From Croceivirga sp. (GTDB lineage Bacteria > Bacteroidota > Bacteroidia > Flavobacteriales > Flavobacteriaceae), in contig JANQSA010000033.1 of assembly GCA_028284285.1 (NCBI GenBank), positions 1 through 64,000 of the forward strand: a DNA stretch of 64,000 bases, in the 5' to 3' direction. Below, piece after piece: positions 35,471-44,703 of this stretch. The notes beneath the pieces were generated by a model. That model was not told the DNA's origin and did no database searches. It saw only the letters and a list, made by a program, of their open reading frames with translations. Each line of letters starts with the position of its first letter. Position 1 is the stretch's first letter. The position numbers and the translations under genes were made by a program.

Positions 35471-36942
35471 TTGTATTTTTTTTGCAGGGCTTCCACCACA
35501 TTAGCGATATTCTTGTTCTTTTCTTCACGCATCAGAATTTTTGGAGAAGCTTGTCGCACTTCGCAGTCCGAAATGGCACAGCGTTCGCAGGTGACGCCTA
35601 CTTCCCAATTTTTGATAGCAGGATCATCTAAGAATTTTGCTTTTTTGCGGAGCGGATCGTTGATCAGTAGTCCGATCCCCACACTTCGATATTCATCTTC
35701 TTTAAAAGGGTCCTTGGTGGCCGAGGCAAAAACAAGATAGGATAAGCCGTCTTCAGGGTAATGGGAGATTTGAATATCCATATGATGTTCAACGCCCGTT
35801 CTCGCAATTTCCTGAAGCACGCGTATAGAAACCCATCTTCGGCAGTACTTCTCCCTGGTTTCATTACCATGAGGGGAATGCTGGTGGGTGAGGTGCAGTT
35901 CCTTGGTGATATCAAACTGGTTACTCCCTTTTTTATGGCCAAAACGCAGAAAGAAGAGATTTTCCAGGTGGTAGTCATTGGGCAGAATGTTGGTGAGCCT
36001 TTGATAGAGGGATTCCGGAGAGGCATTGTAATTGTTCTTGATCCCGGTTAAAAAGGTCTTGTCAAATCGGGGTTTGGCCAGGAAAGTATCAATGTGTTTT
36101 CGGATGATGGCTCTGGGGATGATGATTGCGCCGGCAAAATAGGAAGCATAAAAATTATTCAGGACCTGATCAAAATTTTGAAAAGCAATCCAGGTAAAAG
36201 TGTACAGGCGTTCCTGTATTTTGAGAAAGTTATACCCAATCTCCTTGGCATAGATAAAGGCGCGTTGGGCTTCATCTATACGGTCGGCAATCAAAAGCGT
36301 TTTGGTTTTAGGTACAAACACGGAGCGCAAATTATCCAGGGCCTGGTAGGTTTTTAGATCATCATTATTAATGGTGTAGCCATATTCCTCGACTAGTATT
36401 TCTTCCAGTTCATGGGAAGAAACAGATCCCGTCAAATCAATCTGGTAGGCTTTGGCAAAGTCCAAAACGGCTTTTTCCAGTTCAGGGAAAAAGTTGTTGT
36501 TGGCTTCCTGAAAAGAACGTACAGCTGCCAAATAAAAGTTTTCCTTGCCAAAATTGTAATGCTTTGCAATCTCAATGATAGTGCTGACAAAGGCGGTTAC
36601 CTTGGTAGGGGCATTAGCTACAATGTCAATAAGGTCGCTTTCTTTTATGCCAAAGAGTTCCAGGGGAAGTTCTTTTAGGATTTTGGACCGGAGTAATTCG
36701 CCCACCGGGGCAAGATTCTTATCCAGCTTTAGGGAAACCAGGCTATCATAAGGTACTTCCAGCTTTTCCGCCAACAGTACGATCTTGTCCGTTTTGGGAT
36801 ATTTTTTACCCTTCTCAATTTCATTAAGGTAGGATTTAGACAATCCGGAAAGCTTGGAAAGCCCAAAAAGCGACAGGTCCTTTTTTAACCGCACCTGCTT
36901 GAGTTTTAACCCAAAAATTAATTTGATATAGTCTTCTTCCAT
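35467..36942 (-). CDS. XRE/DUF2083-family transcriptional regulator of the glyoxylate shunt
   Basis: The 491-residue regulator starts at ATG 36942 (MEEDYIKLIFG). Residues about 10-70 form an XRE HTH (LKQVRLKKDLSLFGLSKLSGLSKSYLNEIEKG). A long helical middle and the DUF2083 C-terminal domain follow, with a Cys cluster VTCERCAISDCEVR that may bind a metal. The architecture matches RamB/ScfR-type sensors of acetate or short-chain acyl-CoA that control aceA/aceB. It is divergent from aceB, and the 128-bp gap holds three GCGAA sites at exactly 18-bp spacing and a perfect palindrome, so autoregulation plus control of aceB is likely. Confidence 0.93.
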   Translation of the reverse strand: MEEDYIKLIFGLKLKQVRLKKDLSLFGLSKLSGLSKSYLNEIEKGKKYPKTDKIVLLAEKLEVPYDSLVSLKLDKNLAPVGELLRSKILKELPLELFGIKESDLIDIVANAPTKVTAFVSTIIEIAKHYNFGKENFYLAAVRSFQEANNNFFPELEKAVLDFAKAYQIDLTGSVSSHELEEILVEEYGYTINNDDLKTYQALDNLRSVFVPKTKTLLIADRIDEAQRAFIYAKEIGYNFLKIQERLYTFTWIAFQNFDQVLNNFYASYFAGAIIIPRAIIRKHIDTFLAKPRFDKTFLTGIKNNYNASPESLYQRLTNILPNDYHLENLFFLRFGHKKGSNQFDITKELHLTHQHSPHGNETREKYCRRWVSIRVLQEIARTGVEHHMDIQISHYPEDGLSYLVFASATKDPFKEDEYRSVGIGLLINDPLRKKAKFLDDPAIKNWEVGVTCERCAISDCEVRQASPKILMREEKNKNIANVVEALQKKYN

Positions 36943-36968
36943 TTTTCGCAATCAAATATAACATATTT

Positions 36969-37018
36969 TGCGAATTTGATAAAAATAGCGAATAAAATAA
37001 ATTTAGCGAACGTTCGCT
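36969..37018. promoter_or_regulatory. Phased operator repeats between XRE regulator and aceB
   Basis: GCGAA occurs at 36970, 36988 and 37006, so the three sites are spaced by exactly 18 bp. The third is part of a perfect 14-bp palindrome AGCGAACGTTCGCT (37005-37018). The region lies between divergent starts and is a good candidate for cooperative binding of the XRE/DUF2083 regulator. Confidence 0.75.
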
Positions 37019-37070
37019 TGTTTTTTTAAATCCTTTGATGTATTCTTGTCGTGCAAAAAATTTGAACGTT

Positions 37071-38669
37071 ATGGAACAACTACTTTCTACCAATACCCAA
37101 TTACAGTTTGCTAAAGAGGTACAGCACTACTACCCGGAACTCCTTACCGATCAGGCCCTGGACTTTTTGATCGCCTTGCATACACGTTTCAACAAAGGGC
37201 GTTTGCAATTGCTGGAAGAACGCCTTAAACGTCAGGCTGAGTTGGATTCCGGAACATTTCCCACTTTTCCCAAAGAGACGGTAGAAACCCGTACTGCGGA
37301 TTGGAAAATTTCATATATCCCGGAAGATTTACAAGATAGGCGGGTAGAGATTACCGGTCCTGTAGACCGAAAAATGGTAATTAATGCTTTGAACTCCGGA
37401 GCCAAAACGTTTATGGCGGATTTTGAGGACAGTAATGCCCCTTCCTGGGACAATTGTATGCAAGGGCAACAGAATTTGATGGACGCCAACAAGCGTACCA
37501 TAGATTACTATGATCCGAAAAAGAAGAAGTCGTATAATCTCAATACTGAGATTGCGGTCTTGCTGGTTCGGCCACGAGGGCTACATTTAAACGAAAGGCA
37601 TCTTCTCATTAAGGAGGAAGAGACTTCGGGCAGTTTGGTAGATTTTGGGTTGTATGTATTTCACAATGCAAGAACCTTAATGGAGAAGGGAACTGCTCCC
37701 TATTTTTATCTTCCCAAACTGGAGCATTATCTGGAAGCCCGCTGGTGGGATGAGGTCTTTACTTTTGCTGAGGAATACCTTGGTATCCCGGTAGGTACCT
37801 TTAAGGCCACGGTTTTGATCGAGACCATTACTGCCAGTTTTCAGTTGGATGAGATCATTTACGAGCTAAAGAATCATATCGTCGGGTTAAACTGCGGACG
37901 TTGGGACTATATCTTTTCCTACATCAAAAAGTTTAAGAATCACCCTGAATTTTTACTCCCCAACAGGGATCAGGTAACGATGGCCGTTCCTTTTATGGAT
38001 GCCTATTCCCGTTTGGTGATTCAACGCTGTCATACCCGTGGTATCCATGCTATGGGAGGTATGGCGGCACAAATACCCATCAAAGATAACCCTATAGCCA
38101 ACCAGGCGGCGTTGGAGAAGGTCCGGTTGGACAAGGAACGTGAAGTTAAAAATGGCCATGATGGTACCTGGGTAGCCCATCCGGCCCTGGTGAAAATTGC
38201 CATGGACGAATTTGACAAGTATATGCCGGAACCCAATCAGTTAGAAGTACTTCGGGAGGACGATGTTATCACGGAAGCCGATCTGATCGCTGTTCCCGAA
38301 GGAACCATCACGGAAGAAGGGATCCGGAAAAATATCAATGTCGGAATACTGTACCTGGAATCCTGGCTAAGGGGCAACGGTTGTGTGGCGCTGTACAACC
38401 TTATGGAAGATGCAGCTACCGCAGAGATATCCAGGACGCAGGTGTGGCAATGGCGAAAATACAATGCCCGCCTGGAGGATGGCAGAGCCTTTACCAATGC
38501 ACTATACGAACAACTCTTCGATGAAGAGATAGAAAAAATCAAACATTTGGTGGGAGAGGGCAATCTGAGCAATACGCAGTTCGAGAAAGCTTTTGCACTC
38601 TTTGACGCGTTGATCAAAGGCAAGGAATTCCAGGAATTCCTCACCCTTAAGGCTTATGATGAAATCTAA
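37071..38669 (+). CDS. aceB: Malate synthase A
   Basis: The 532-residue enzyme condenses glyoxylate and acetyl-CoA to malate, the last step of the glyoxylate shunt. Landmarks are FMADFEDSNAPSWDN (metal and substrate site), LLVRPRGLHLNERH, GLNCGRWDYIFSYIKKF, MGGMAAQIPI and the C-terminal TRTQVWQW-like segment. The start at 37071 (MEQLLSTNTQL) is set by the family length of about 530; the longer frame from 37035 overlaps the operator. It is followed by aceA after 97 bp and preceded by the divergent XRE/DUF2083 regulator. Confidence 0.98.
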   Translation: MEQLLSTNTQLQFAKEVQHYYPELLTDQALDFLIALHTRFNKGRLQLLEERLKRQAELDSGTFPTFPKETVETRTADWKISYIPEDLQDRRVEITGPVDRKMVINALNSGAKTFMADFEDSNAPSWDNCMQGQQNLMDANKRTIDYYDPKKKKSYNLNTEIAVLLVRPRGLHLNERHLLIKEEETSGSLVDFGLYVFHNARTLMEKGTAPYFYLPKLEHYLEARWWDEVFTFAEEYLGIPVGTFKATVLIETITASFQLDEIIYELKNHIVGLNCGRWDYIFSYIKKFKNHPEFLLPNRDQVTMAVPFMDAYSRLVIQRCHTRGIHAMGGMAAQIPIKDNPIANQAALEKVRLDKEREVKNGHDGTWVAHPALVKIAMDEFDKYMPEPNQLEVLREDDVITEADLIAVPEGTITEEGIRKNINVGILYLESWLRGNGCVALYNLMEDAATAEISRTQVWQWRKYNARLEDGRAFTNALYEQLFDEEIEKIKHLVGEGNLSNTQFEKAFALFDALIKGKEFQEFLTLKAYDEI

Positions 38670-38707
38670 TGGAACAAAGCAAAATCTAAATTCAATTCAA
38701 TAAAAAA

Positions 38708-38723
38708 ATCCCAGGAATGGGGA
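38708..38723. promoter_or_regulatory. Palindrome-like element upstream of aceA
   Basis: ATCCCAGGAATGGGGA lies in the aceB-aceA gap and shares the core CCCAGGAATGGGG with the palindromes at 54214 and 58904 but has one C fewer, breaking the left arm. No promoter box is seen at the spacing found in the other sites. It may be coincidence or a related binding site. Confidence 0.3.
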
Positions 38724-38766
38724 AACATTACAAGGGATTTTCAATTCAGTATTCAACCTTAAAATT

Positions 38767-40044
38767 ATGGAAACAAAAGAAAAGATTCAAGCATTGGTAA
38801 CAGATTGGACGGTAAATCCAAGATGGAAAGGGGTAGAACGACCCTACACAGCGGCAGAAGTGGTGAAACTACGAGGGTCCTATGAAATTGACTATTCCAT
38901 TGCAAGAATGGGGGCGGAGAAGCTCTGGAACAAACTGAAGGATCAGGAGTTCGTAGCCGGTTTGGGCGCATTGACGGGAAATCAGGCGATTCAGGAAGTA
39001 GAAGCAGGTCTGGAAGCCATTTATCTCAGTGGCTGGCAGGTAGCGGCAGATGCCAACCTTGCAGGGGAAATGTATCCGGATCAGTCGCTCTACCCGGCCA
39101 ACAGTGTTCCCATGGTGGTAAAACGTATTAACAATGCGCTCTTACGTGCCGATCAAATTCAAACGGTAAATGAAACTGCAGCCAAAAAAGACTATCTGGT
39201 TCCTATTGTGGCCGATGCTGAAGCGGGTTTTGGGGGCAATCTTAATGCCTTTGAATTAATGAAGGCCATGATAGAAAGTGGCGCTGCCGGGGTACACTTT
39301 GAAGATCAGTTGAGCTCGGCTAAAAAATGCGGGCATTTGGGCGGTAAGGTCCTCGTACCTACCCAGGAAGCCATCAACAAATTGATTGCGGCCCGTTTGG
39401 CTGCCGATGTTATGGGTGTTCCTACGGTGATCATTGCCCGTACTGATGCTGATGCAGCCAACTTGTTAACCAGTGATATTGATGAAAGAGATCATAAGTT
39501 TATTACAGGGGAACGATCTCCTGAGGGATTCTTTTATGTGAAAAATGGCCTGGAACAAGGCATTGATCGCGGGTTGAGCTATGCCCCCTTTGCAGATTTG
39601 ATCTGGTTGGAAACTTCTACTCCGGATTTGGAGCAAGCCCGCTTGTTCGCAGAGGGAATCCATGCCAAATACCCCAACAAAATGTTGGCCTATAACTGTT
39701 CCCCTTCTTTTAACTGGGCCGCTAAACTAAGTGTGGCGGAAATGGAGACCTTCCGGGAAGAGTTAGCTAAAATGGGGTACAAGTTCCAGTTCATTACCCT
39801 GGCCGGTTTTCACGCTTTGAATACCAGTATGTTTGAGCTATCCAGGGCCTATAAAGAACGTGGAATGGCCGGGTATTCGGAATTGCAGGAACGTGAGTTT
39901 GCCCTTCAGGAGGTGGGCTTTAAAGCGGTAAAGCACCAGGGATTTGTGGGTACCGGTTATTTTGATACCGTACAAAACATTGTAACATCCGGTACGGCAA
40001 GTACCGTAGCGATGAAAGGAAGTACTGAGACGGCTCAGTTTTGA
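38767..40044 (+). CDS. aceA: Isocitrate lyase
   Basis: The 425-residue enzyme cleaves isocitrate to glyoxylate and succinate. The catalytic signature KKCGHLGGK (about 187-195) contains the active-site Cys, and the metal-binding [21 protein letters not shown] precedes it. [18 protein letters not shown] and [10 protein letters not shown] are also conserved. Length is typical for bacterial ICL. It lies downstream of aceB in the same direction and probably shares regulation through the XRE/DUF2083 protein. A strong terminator follows. Confidence 0.98.
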   Translation: METKEKIQALVTDWTVNPRWKGVERPYTAAEVVKLRGSYEIDYSIARMGAEKLWNKLKDQEFVAGLGALTGNQAIQEVEAGLEAIYLSGWQVAADANLAGEMYPDQSLYPANSVPMVVKRINNALLRADQIQTVNETAAKKDYLVPIVADAEAGFGGNLNAFELMKAMIESGAAGVHFEDQLSSAKKCGHLGGKVLVPTQEAINKLIAARLAADVMGVPTVIIARTDADAANLLTSDIDERDHKFITGERSPEGFFYVKNGLEQGIDRGLSYAPFADLIWLETSTPDLEQARLFAEGIHAKYPNKMLAYNCSPSFNWAAKLSVAEMETFREELAKMGYKFQFITLAGFHALNTSMFELSRAYKERGMAGYSELQEREFALQEVGFKAVKHQGFVGTGYFDTVQNIVTSGTASTVAMKGSTETAQF

Positions 40045-40068
40045 GATACTTTTTATTTAGTTGGTTAG

Positions 40069-40095
40069 AAATACCCCCTTTTTCGGGGGTATTTT
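40069..40095 (+). terminator. Rho-independent terminator after aceA
   Basis: The stem AATACCCCC / GGGGGTATT with a 6-nt loop (TTTTTC) is followed by a short T run. It closes the glyoxylate-shunt transcript. Confidence 0.93.
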
Positions 40096-40202
40096 GTTTA
40101 TAAAAAATCTAAAAAAAATGTTAAGAAAAATACAATATTTTTAACATTTTCTTCGTTTTTATCAGTAACTTGCGTAGGCAAAATATTACGAGTTCTTAAT
40201 AC

Positions 40203-40385
40203 ATGTTCAAGAATTTTGTTAAGCGAGTAGGTGTAATGAATTGTATTATGCTGCTGGTGGTGGTTTCCATCATCATTGTCGCTGAAGTACTTTTCCTAAG
40301 CGGAAAAAAACTGGATGCCATTTTTATTGCATTCTGGGCACCAACCATTTTAGGGTTTATGAATTACCTGAAGCACAAAAAATGA
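40203..40385 (+). CDS. Small membrane protein (60 residues)
   Basis: The 60-residue product has two hydrophobic segments, CIMLLVVVSIIIVAEVLFLSG and IFIAFWAPTILGFMNYL, and a basic C-terminus. It resembles no family I can name. Its stop overlaps the next frame (ATGA), so the two tiny membrane proteins are translationally coupled. It follows the aceA terminator and so forms its own unit. Confidence 0.7.
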   Translation: MFKNFVKRVGVMNCIMLLVVVSIIIVAEVLFLSGKKLDAIFIAFWAPTILGFMNYLKHKK

Positions 40386-40480
40386 TGGATTTTATTCTTA
40401 TTTATTCCATAATTGTAGCGCTGATCTTTTTGGTTTGGTTGGTTTTTATTGCCCGTATGTACAATAAGATGGATGAATGA
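40382..40480 (+). CDS. Tiny membrane protein (32 residues), coupled to previous gene
   Basis: ATG at 40382 overlaps the TGA of the preceding gene. The product is essentially one transmembrane helix (YSIIVALIFLVWLVFIA) with a charged tail ending YNKMDE. Its size and composition resemble the single-helix accessory subunits found with oxidases and pumps, but nothing here identifies a partner. It stops 1 bp before the convergent LytTR gene. Confidence 0.6.
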   Translation: MMDFILIYSIIVALIFLVWLVFIARMYNKMDE

Positions 40481-40481
40481 A

Positions 40482-41261
40482 CTAGACTACACCGCGTAAC
40501 CAGTTTTTAAACGCTTTTACCCGTTTTCTGCTTACCACCGGATCTATGGGTACTTTGCTGTGAAGTTGCACCTTAAGTCGGTTGTTAACATAATCTTCTA
40601 TCGTTTCAATCGCGCCAATACTTACCGTTACTTTCCGGTTAATGCGGAAAAAAAGTTCCGGATCCAGTAACTCCTCCAGGCGTTCCAGGGTAAAATCAAT
40701 AACAAATTGTTTTCCGGATGCTTCTACCAGAAAACTACGTCCGTTCTCGGAATAAAAACAAACGATATTTCCAATCCCTATCAACTGGAAATCCCCGTTA
40801 GTACGTACCAGAAATCGCTTTTTGTAGTGCTTTACGGAAAATGGAGTTATCCCTGTGGTCCCGGACGGTAGGTCTAATGCGTTCCGCCAGGTTTGCTCTA
40901 CCATCTTGTATTTTTTCAGGGCAGACAGGAGACGCTTTTGCTTTAAAGGCTTTACCAGGTAATCCATACAATTGTAGTGAAAAGCGGTAAGGGCATATTC
41001 GTCGGTTTGGGCACAGAAAATGATCGGTTTGTTCAGGGAGGCTGTGGTCAGAAGTGACAATCCTTTACCACTATCGCAATCGGGATCGAGAAATACCAAA
41101 TCGTAATCAGGAGATGTGGCAAAAAAAGAAAGGGCAGTGGCTACACTGTCCAAATGACACACGATCTTACAGCGAACTCCGCTGGCTTTTAGTCCCTTAA
41201 TAAGGGTAGCTGTTGCTAATGCATCGTCTTCTACGATTATGATTTTTAATGTACGTCCCAT
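40482..41261 (-). CDS. LytTR-type response regulator
   Basis: A 259-residue regulator: receiver domain about 4-125 (KIIIVEDDALATATLIKGL, phosphoacceptor region YDLVFLDPDCDSGKGLSLL, IIFCAQTDEYALTAFHYNCMDYLVKPLKQ) and a LytTR DNA-binding domain about 150-255 (GIGNIVCFYSENGRSFLV, FFRINRKVTVSIGAIETIEDY, RVKAFKNWL). The receiver's aspartate is present but the usual L-D-I-x-x-P context has changed (FLDPDCDSG). No histidine kinase is adjacent, so it is an orphan with an unknown partner. Confidence 0.88.
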   Translation of the reverse strand: MGRTLKIIIVEDDALATATLIKGLKASGVRCKIVCHLDSVATALSFFATSPDYDLVFLDPDCDSGKGLSLLTTASLNKPIIFCAQTDEYALTAFHYNCMDYLVKPLKQKRLLSALKKYKMVEQTWRNALDLPSGTTGITPFSVKHYKKRFLVRTNGDFQLIGIGNIVCFYSENGRSFLVEASGKQFVIDFTLERLEELLDPELFFRINRKVTVSIGAIETIEDYVNNRLKVQLHSKVPIDPVVSRKRVKAFKNWLRGVV

Positions 41262-41359
41262 ATGAAAGGTGGATGGTAATATCCCGCCGAAGGTGTGCTA
41301 AACGGCTTCGTTAAATAAGACACCATTTTTAACAGGAAGTCACAAATGGGAAGCGCATG

Positions 41360-42736
41360 CTAACCAAAGGCCTTTTGCAGAGGGGGAAAATTATTGTTCT
41401 TGTGGTAATGACTGGCGATGATCTGCCGGGCCTCCAACGTATTCTTTTGCGGTACAAGGTAGGCTTCCAGATCTTCCATACCGGGAACAGCTACTTCGGT
41501 AGCTACAAAACCATACCCTTTATAGCACCCATCCTGTATGAGGACAAATCCTCTTTCCTGTGCAGTCCGCCCGGGCTGTTCAATAATGGCATCCTCCCGG
41601 GAGGTATTCAACAAGGAGATCACTTTGCTTACTTTGGCATTGTAATCGGCAAGGCGCTCTTCCCCATGGCAAATACCTTCGCATCCGGGAATTACCGAAG
41701 GGGTACAAGGCCCGTTGGAGGAGCGCAGTTGGCAATATTTAGGGCACAACGCGAAAGTGGTACAAAGTTGCGTAAGGAAATTTCTGCATTCGGTGCTCGA
41801 TGAGAAGGTGATGAGGGGCTCCCGGAGCTGTCGTAAAGGGCCATACCCCAGATGTAGGATCCCGGCCCGGTCTTCATAAGGAAAGATCCCAAACGATGGC
41901 GTCCTTCTTTTTTGTGCCCGGTTAAATTTGGGCCAGTATTGCTTTATGGCACTGGATTCCATGAGCAAGGCGATCAACTCACTCCCGGATAACTCAAAAT
42001 CGATATGCGCTATCTCCCTACAAAGTCGTATCTCGTGTTCCGATTTATCATAAAAGTGCCCCAACACCCTCTTTTTAAGATTTTTGGCTTTCCCGACGTA
42101 GATCACTTGTCCGTTGCGATCATAGAAAAAATAAATGCCCGTACTTCCGGGAAGGGTATCCAATACCTTTTTGTCCAAATGTGGCGGTAAGGTAGCTTCC
42201 TGGCTTCTTGCATTCAGGAATCGCCGTACGGTCATTTCTGCTTCAGGGGATCTCAGGAGCTTTTTAAAAAGTAAGACCGTGGCATGCGCATCTCCCCGGG
42301 CGCGATGCCGGTTGGTGAGCGGGATCTCAGTGGCAGCACATAGCTTTCCCAGGCTGTAGGACCGTAATCCGGGTACTAATTTTCGGGAAAGGCGTACCGT
42401 ACACAACTTTTTTCGCACAAAATCCATTCCCAATTGCCGGAACTCTTCCTTGATGACTCCATAGTCAAAATTCACAGCATGGGCTACAAAAACCGCATCT
42501 TTGGTAATCTCCAGTACATTGTCCGTAATCTCTGCAAAAGTGGGCGCCTGGGCCACCATTTGATCGTCAATCCCGGTAAGGCCTGTGATGAAATGGGGGA
42601 TGGGGCATTGCGGATTGACCAGGCTGGTGAATTCATCCACTATCGCATGCCCATCAAACCTGAAAATAGCGATCTCCGTGATCTTGTTGCCTTTAATACC
42701 GGTACCGGTGGTCTCTATGTCTATGATGGTATACAA
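41360..42736 (-). CDS. DEDDh 3'-5' exonuclease fused to UvrC-like GIY-YIG nuclease
   Basis: A 458-residue two-nuclease protein. Residues 1-170 are a DnaQ-like exonuclease (YTIIDIETTGTGIKGNKITEIAI, FVAHAVNFDYGVIKEEF, RHRARGDAHATVLLF). Residues about 200-290 are a GIY-YIG nuclease of the UvrC N-terminal type (TGIYFFYDRNGQVIYVGKAKNLKKRV, LMESSAIKQYWPKFN). The tail carries a short Cys-containing segment (CPKYCQLRSSNGPC). This fusion is known in Bacteroidota, Actinobacteria and others and is thought to act in repair, like Cho/UvrC. The start is TTG at 42736; no in-frame ATG is suitable. Upstream 42737-42980 shows nothing recognisable. Confidence 0.9.
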   Translation of the reverse strand: MYTIIDIETTGTGIKGNKITEIAIFRFDGHAIVDEFTSLVNPQCPIPHFITGLTGIDDQMVAQAPTFAEITDNVLEITKDAVFVAHAVNFDYGVIKEEFRQLGMDFVRKKLCTVRLSRKLVPGLRSYSLGKLCAATEIPLTNRHRARGDAHATVLLFKKLLRSPEAEMTVRRFLNARSQEATLPPHLDKKVLDTLPGSTGIYFFYDRNGQVIYVGKAKNLKKRVLGHFYDKSEHEIRLCREIAHIDFELSGSELIALLMESSAIKQYWPKFNRAQKRRTPSFGIFPYEDRAGILHLGYGPLRQLREPLITFSSSTECRNFLTQLCTTFALCPKYCQLRSSNGPCTPSVIPGCEGICHGEERLADYNAKVSKVISLLNTSREDAIIEQPGRTAQERGFVLIQDGCYKGYGFVATEVAVPGMEDLEAYLVPQKNTLEARQIIASHYHKNNNFPPLQKAFG

Positions 42737-42980
42737 ATGCCGTTTCCGTTTGCCATGGAAATTAAAATTAGGAAATATCCATCAAGTGGCAGCGATTCAA
42801 CGTTTTTGTAAGAGACTGCCGTCGTATTGAAGGAAATGTATAGCAAATTCCCATGCTATTGGGTAAAAACCTCAAAAATTCTAAGGGATTTCCACAGCCT
42901 TTTTTTTCGGAGAATCCCTAAATTATCCCTGCTAAGTTTTCCTGTTTCCTCCAGAGAGAAAACGTATTTCTGAAGTTCTC

Positions 42981-43004
42981 CCTATGCATAGGATGATACC
43001 TATG
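42981..43004. promoter_or_regulatory. CCTATG repeat operator upstream of the protease/patatin operon
   Basis: Three half-sites are arranged CCTATG-CATAGG-atgata-CCTATG: a perfect 12-bp palindrome followed by an inverted repeat with 6-nt spacer. TTTG at 43026-43029 lies 21 bp downstream, so this would sit just upstream of -33, as an activator site would. Confidence 0.6.
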
Positions 43005-43053
43005 TTCTTAACGCAACCTCAGGCATTTGAGGTGGGCGGTGGTGTTACCAAAA

Positions 43054-43767
43054 ATGAATTTAACAACCTTTAAACCCATACGCATGGATGGAAATTTCCT
43101 GTTCAGATTTATTATTCCGGGCCTTATTGTCCTGATAGGGCTCTTGTTAAGCTTTACTACGGATATTCTTAAAGACAAAACCTTACCGAACAAGCCGTAT
43201 AGTTTTGCCCGTGTACAACTAATGTGGTGGACCTTGATCATCATATCCTGCTATACCTCGTATTACGGGATACACGGCGCGTTGCAGGACCTGGATTCAT
43301 CAGCCTTGATATTGCTGGGAATTAGCATTGGAACCACTACTGCGGCGCGGATCATAGATATCGATGAGATCAACCGGGGCCGTAGGCGACATAAAAAAAA
43401 CCAAACCTACAACACCATGGTGTCCAATATCATTTCGGATAGTGAGGGGATCAGTGTACACCGGTTTCAGGCCCTGGTGTTCAATATCGTTTTTGGCCTG
43501 ATGTTCATCGCTGAATTTCTGGATACGGAAAGTGGCAACACCTTTGTGCAATTTAGTGCTACGGAATTGAGTCTAATGGGGATCAGTTCTGCGGCTTATG
43601 TTGGTCTTAAGTTGAGTGAAAATAGAGGAAACATAGCGCCATCAATATCTGGAAAAGGAGGGGATCAAATAGGATATGGATTTGAAGAATCTGATTTTGA
43701 TGAAGATCTTAAAGATATCGATGAGTCTTTTTATCAGCAAGATGCTAATTCAAATGTGGTAGGATGA
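43054..43767 (+). CDS. Polytopic membrane protein of unknown family (first gene of protease/patatin operon)
   Basis: The start MNLTTFKPIRMDGN (43054) or the ATG at 43084 is preferred to the frame opening at 43027, which overlaps the likely promoter TTTG. The product has about five hydrophobic stretches (FIIPGLIVLIGLLLSF, WWTLIIISCYTSYYGIHG, ALILLGISIGTTTAARII, FNIVFGLMFIAEFLDT, ELSLMGISSAAYVGLKL) and an acidic cytosolic tail. I do not recognise the family. It overlaps the SH3 gene by 4 bp and heads a five-gene operon, suggesting a membrane anchor or sensor. Confidence 0.72.
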   Translation: MNLTTFKPIRMDGNFLFRFIIPGLIVLIGLLLSFTTDILKDKTLPNKPYSFARVQLMWWTLIIISCYTSYYGIHGALQDLDSSALILLGISIGTTTAARIIDIDEINRGRRRHKKNQTYNTMVSNIISDSEGISVHRFQALVFNIVFGLMFIAEFLDTESGNTFVQFSATELSLMGISSAAYVGLKLSENRGNIAPSISGKGGDQIGYGFEESDFDEDLKDIDESFYQQDANSNVVG

Positions 43768-44666
43768 CCAGGTATAGTGTTATAGCTCCGGCGCTAAATA
43801 TCAGAAGTACTGCTTCCTCTTCAAGTCCTGCTAATATTATCGGTAGAATTCCTTTTCAAGGTATTGTAGAAGTATTGGATAGGACCACCCCAGGATGGTG
43901 GAAAGTGAAAGTGGTTTTAACCCAATTGGAAGGCTATGTGGCATCCAGATATCTAATAGCGGAAGATGATCAACCCATATTCATTGACAAAAAGATTGAT
44001 AAGGCAGAGTTTAAACCTCACCCCAGGGCGAGGTTAACGTCAAAGGCCAAACCTGCATGGCCTATTGGGGGGTCTGACGTCCCTTACAGAAATATGAAAG
44101 ATATCGCTTCTAAACTGGCCAGTATCGGCCAAATCATTAAGGTTTTAGATGTTGAGCAAAGCCAGCGGTACCAACGCACCAAGGAAAATACATTTTGCAA
44201 TGTCTACGCCTATGATTTTTGCCACTTTGCGAAAACCTATATCCCGAGAGTATGGTGGACGGAGAAAGCTATTGATCGCTTACGTAATGGAGAAAAAATA
44301 GAATTGCTTTACGGCATTACGGCACGGGAGTACACCGCCAACCTTATTCATGACTGGTTTCTTGACTGGGGGCGTGAATTTGCCTGGGAAAAGATACCGG
44401 ATGTTCATACCCTTCAACAAATGGTAAATAGTAAAGGAGGGGTGGGAATACTGTGTGCAAAACGGAGGGAAACAAGAAAGTCAGGGCATATCACTGTAGT
44501 GGTGCCGGAAACGGAATCTGAAAAGGCGATATATCAAAATGGCCAGGTGATAATACCACTCCAATCCCAGGCGGGTGCGGTAAATTTCAACTATTTCTCC
44601 GAAGAAGCAGGTATGTGGTGGCAACACGAACGTTTTTCCTCTTTCATCTTCTATTACCATGCATAA
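43764..44666 (+). CDS. Bacterial SH3 domain plus cysteine-peptidase-like domain protein
   Basis: The 300-residue product starts with an SH3_3 domain (VIAPALNIRSTASSSSPANII, WWKVKVVLTQLEGYVASRYL) and has no signal peptide. The C-terminal domain has a Cys-led helix (NTFCNVYAYDFCHF, about residue 144), and a strand with His (KSGHITVVVPE, about 242), the order Cys...His seen in CHAP/NlpC-P60 amidases. The predicted enzyme could cleave peptide bonds, perhaps in cell wall, or act on proteins. Overlap of 4 bp with the membrane gene implies co-translation. Assignment of the C-terminal family is inference. Confidence 0.7.
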   Translation: MTRYSVIAPALNIRSTASSSSPANIIGRIPFQGIVEVLDRTTPGWWKVKVVLTQLEGYVASRYLIAEDDQPIFIDKKIDKAEFKPHPRARLTSKAKPAWPIGGSDVPYRNMKDIASKLASIGQIIKVLDVEQSQRYQRTKENTFCNVYAYDFCHFAKTYIPRVWWTEKAIDRLRNGEKIELLYGITAREYTANLIHDWFLDWGREFAWEKIPDVHTLQQMVNSKGGVGILCAKRRETRKSGHITVVVPETESEKAIYQNGQVIIPLQSQAGAVNFNYFSEEAGMWWQHERFSSFIFYYHA

Positions 44667-44703
44667 CCTTCCTTCAGAAAAAACTACACCAAAACGCTAA
44701 AAC

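Noticed and set aside
38708-38723. Fourth copy of the palindrome upstream of aceA
   Set aside because: One arm has a missing C and there is no -7 box at the shared spacing, so it was not counted with the S8 operon sites.
41360-42736. Exonuclease/GIY-YIG fusion as a novel enzyme
   Set aside because: This domain pairing is already known across many bacteria as a UvrC-related protein.
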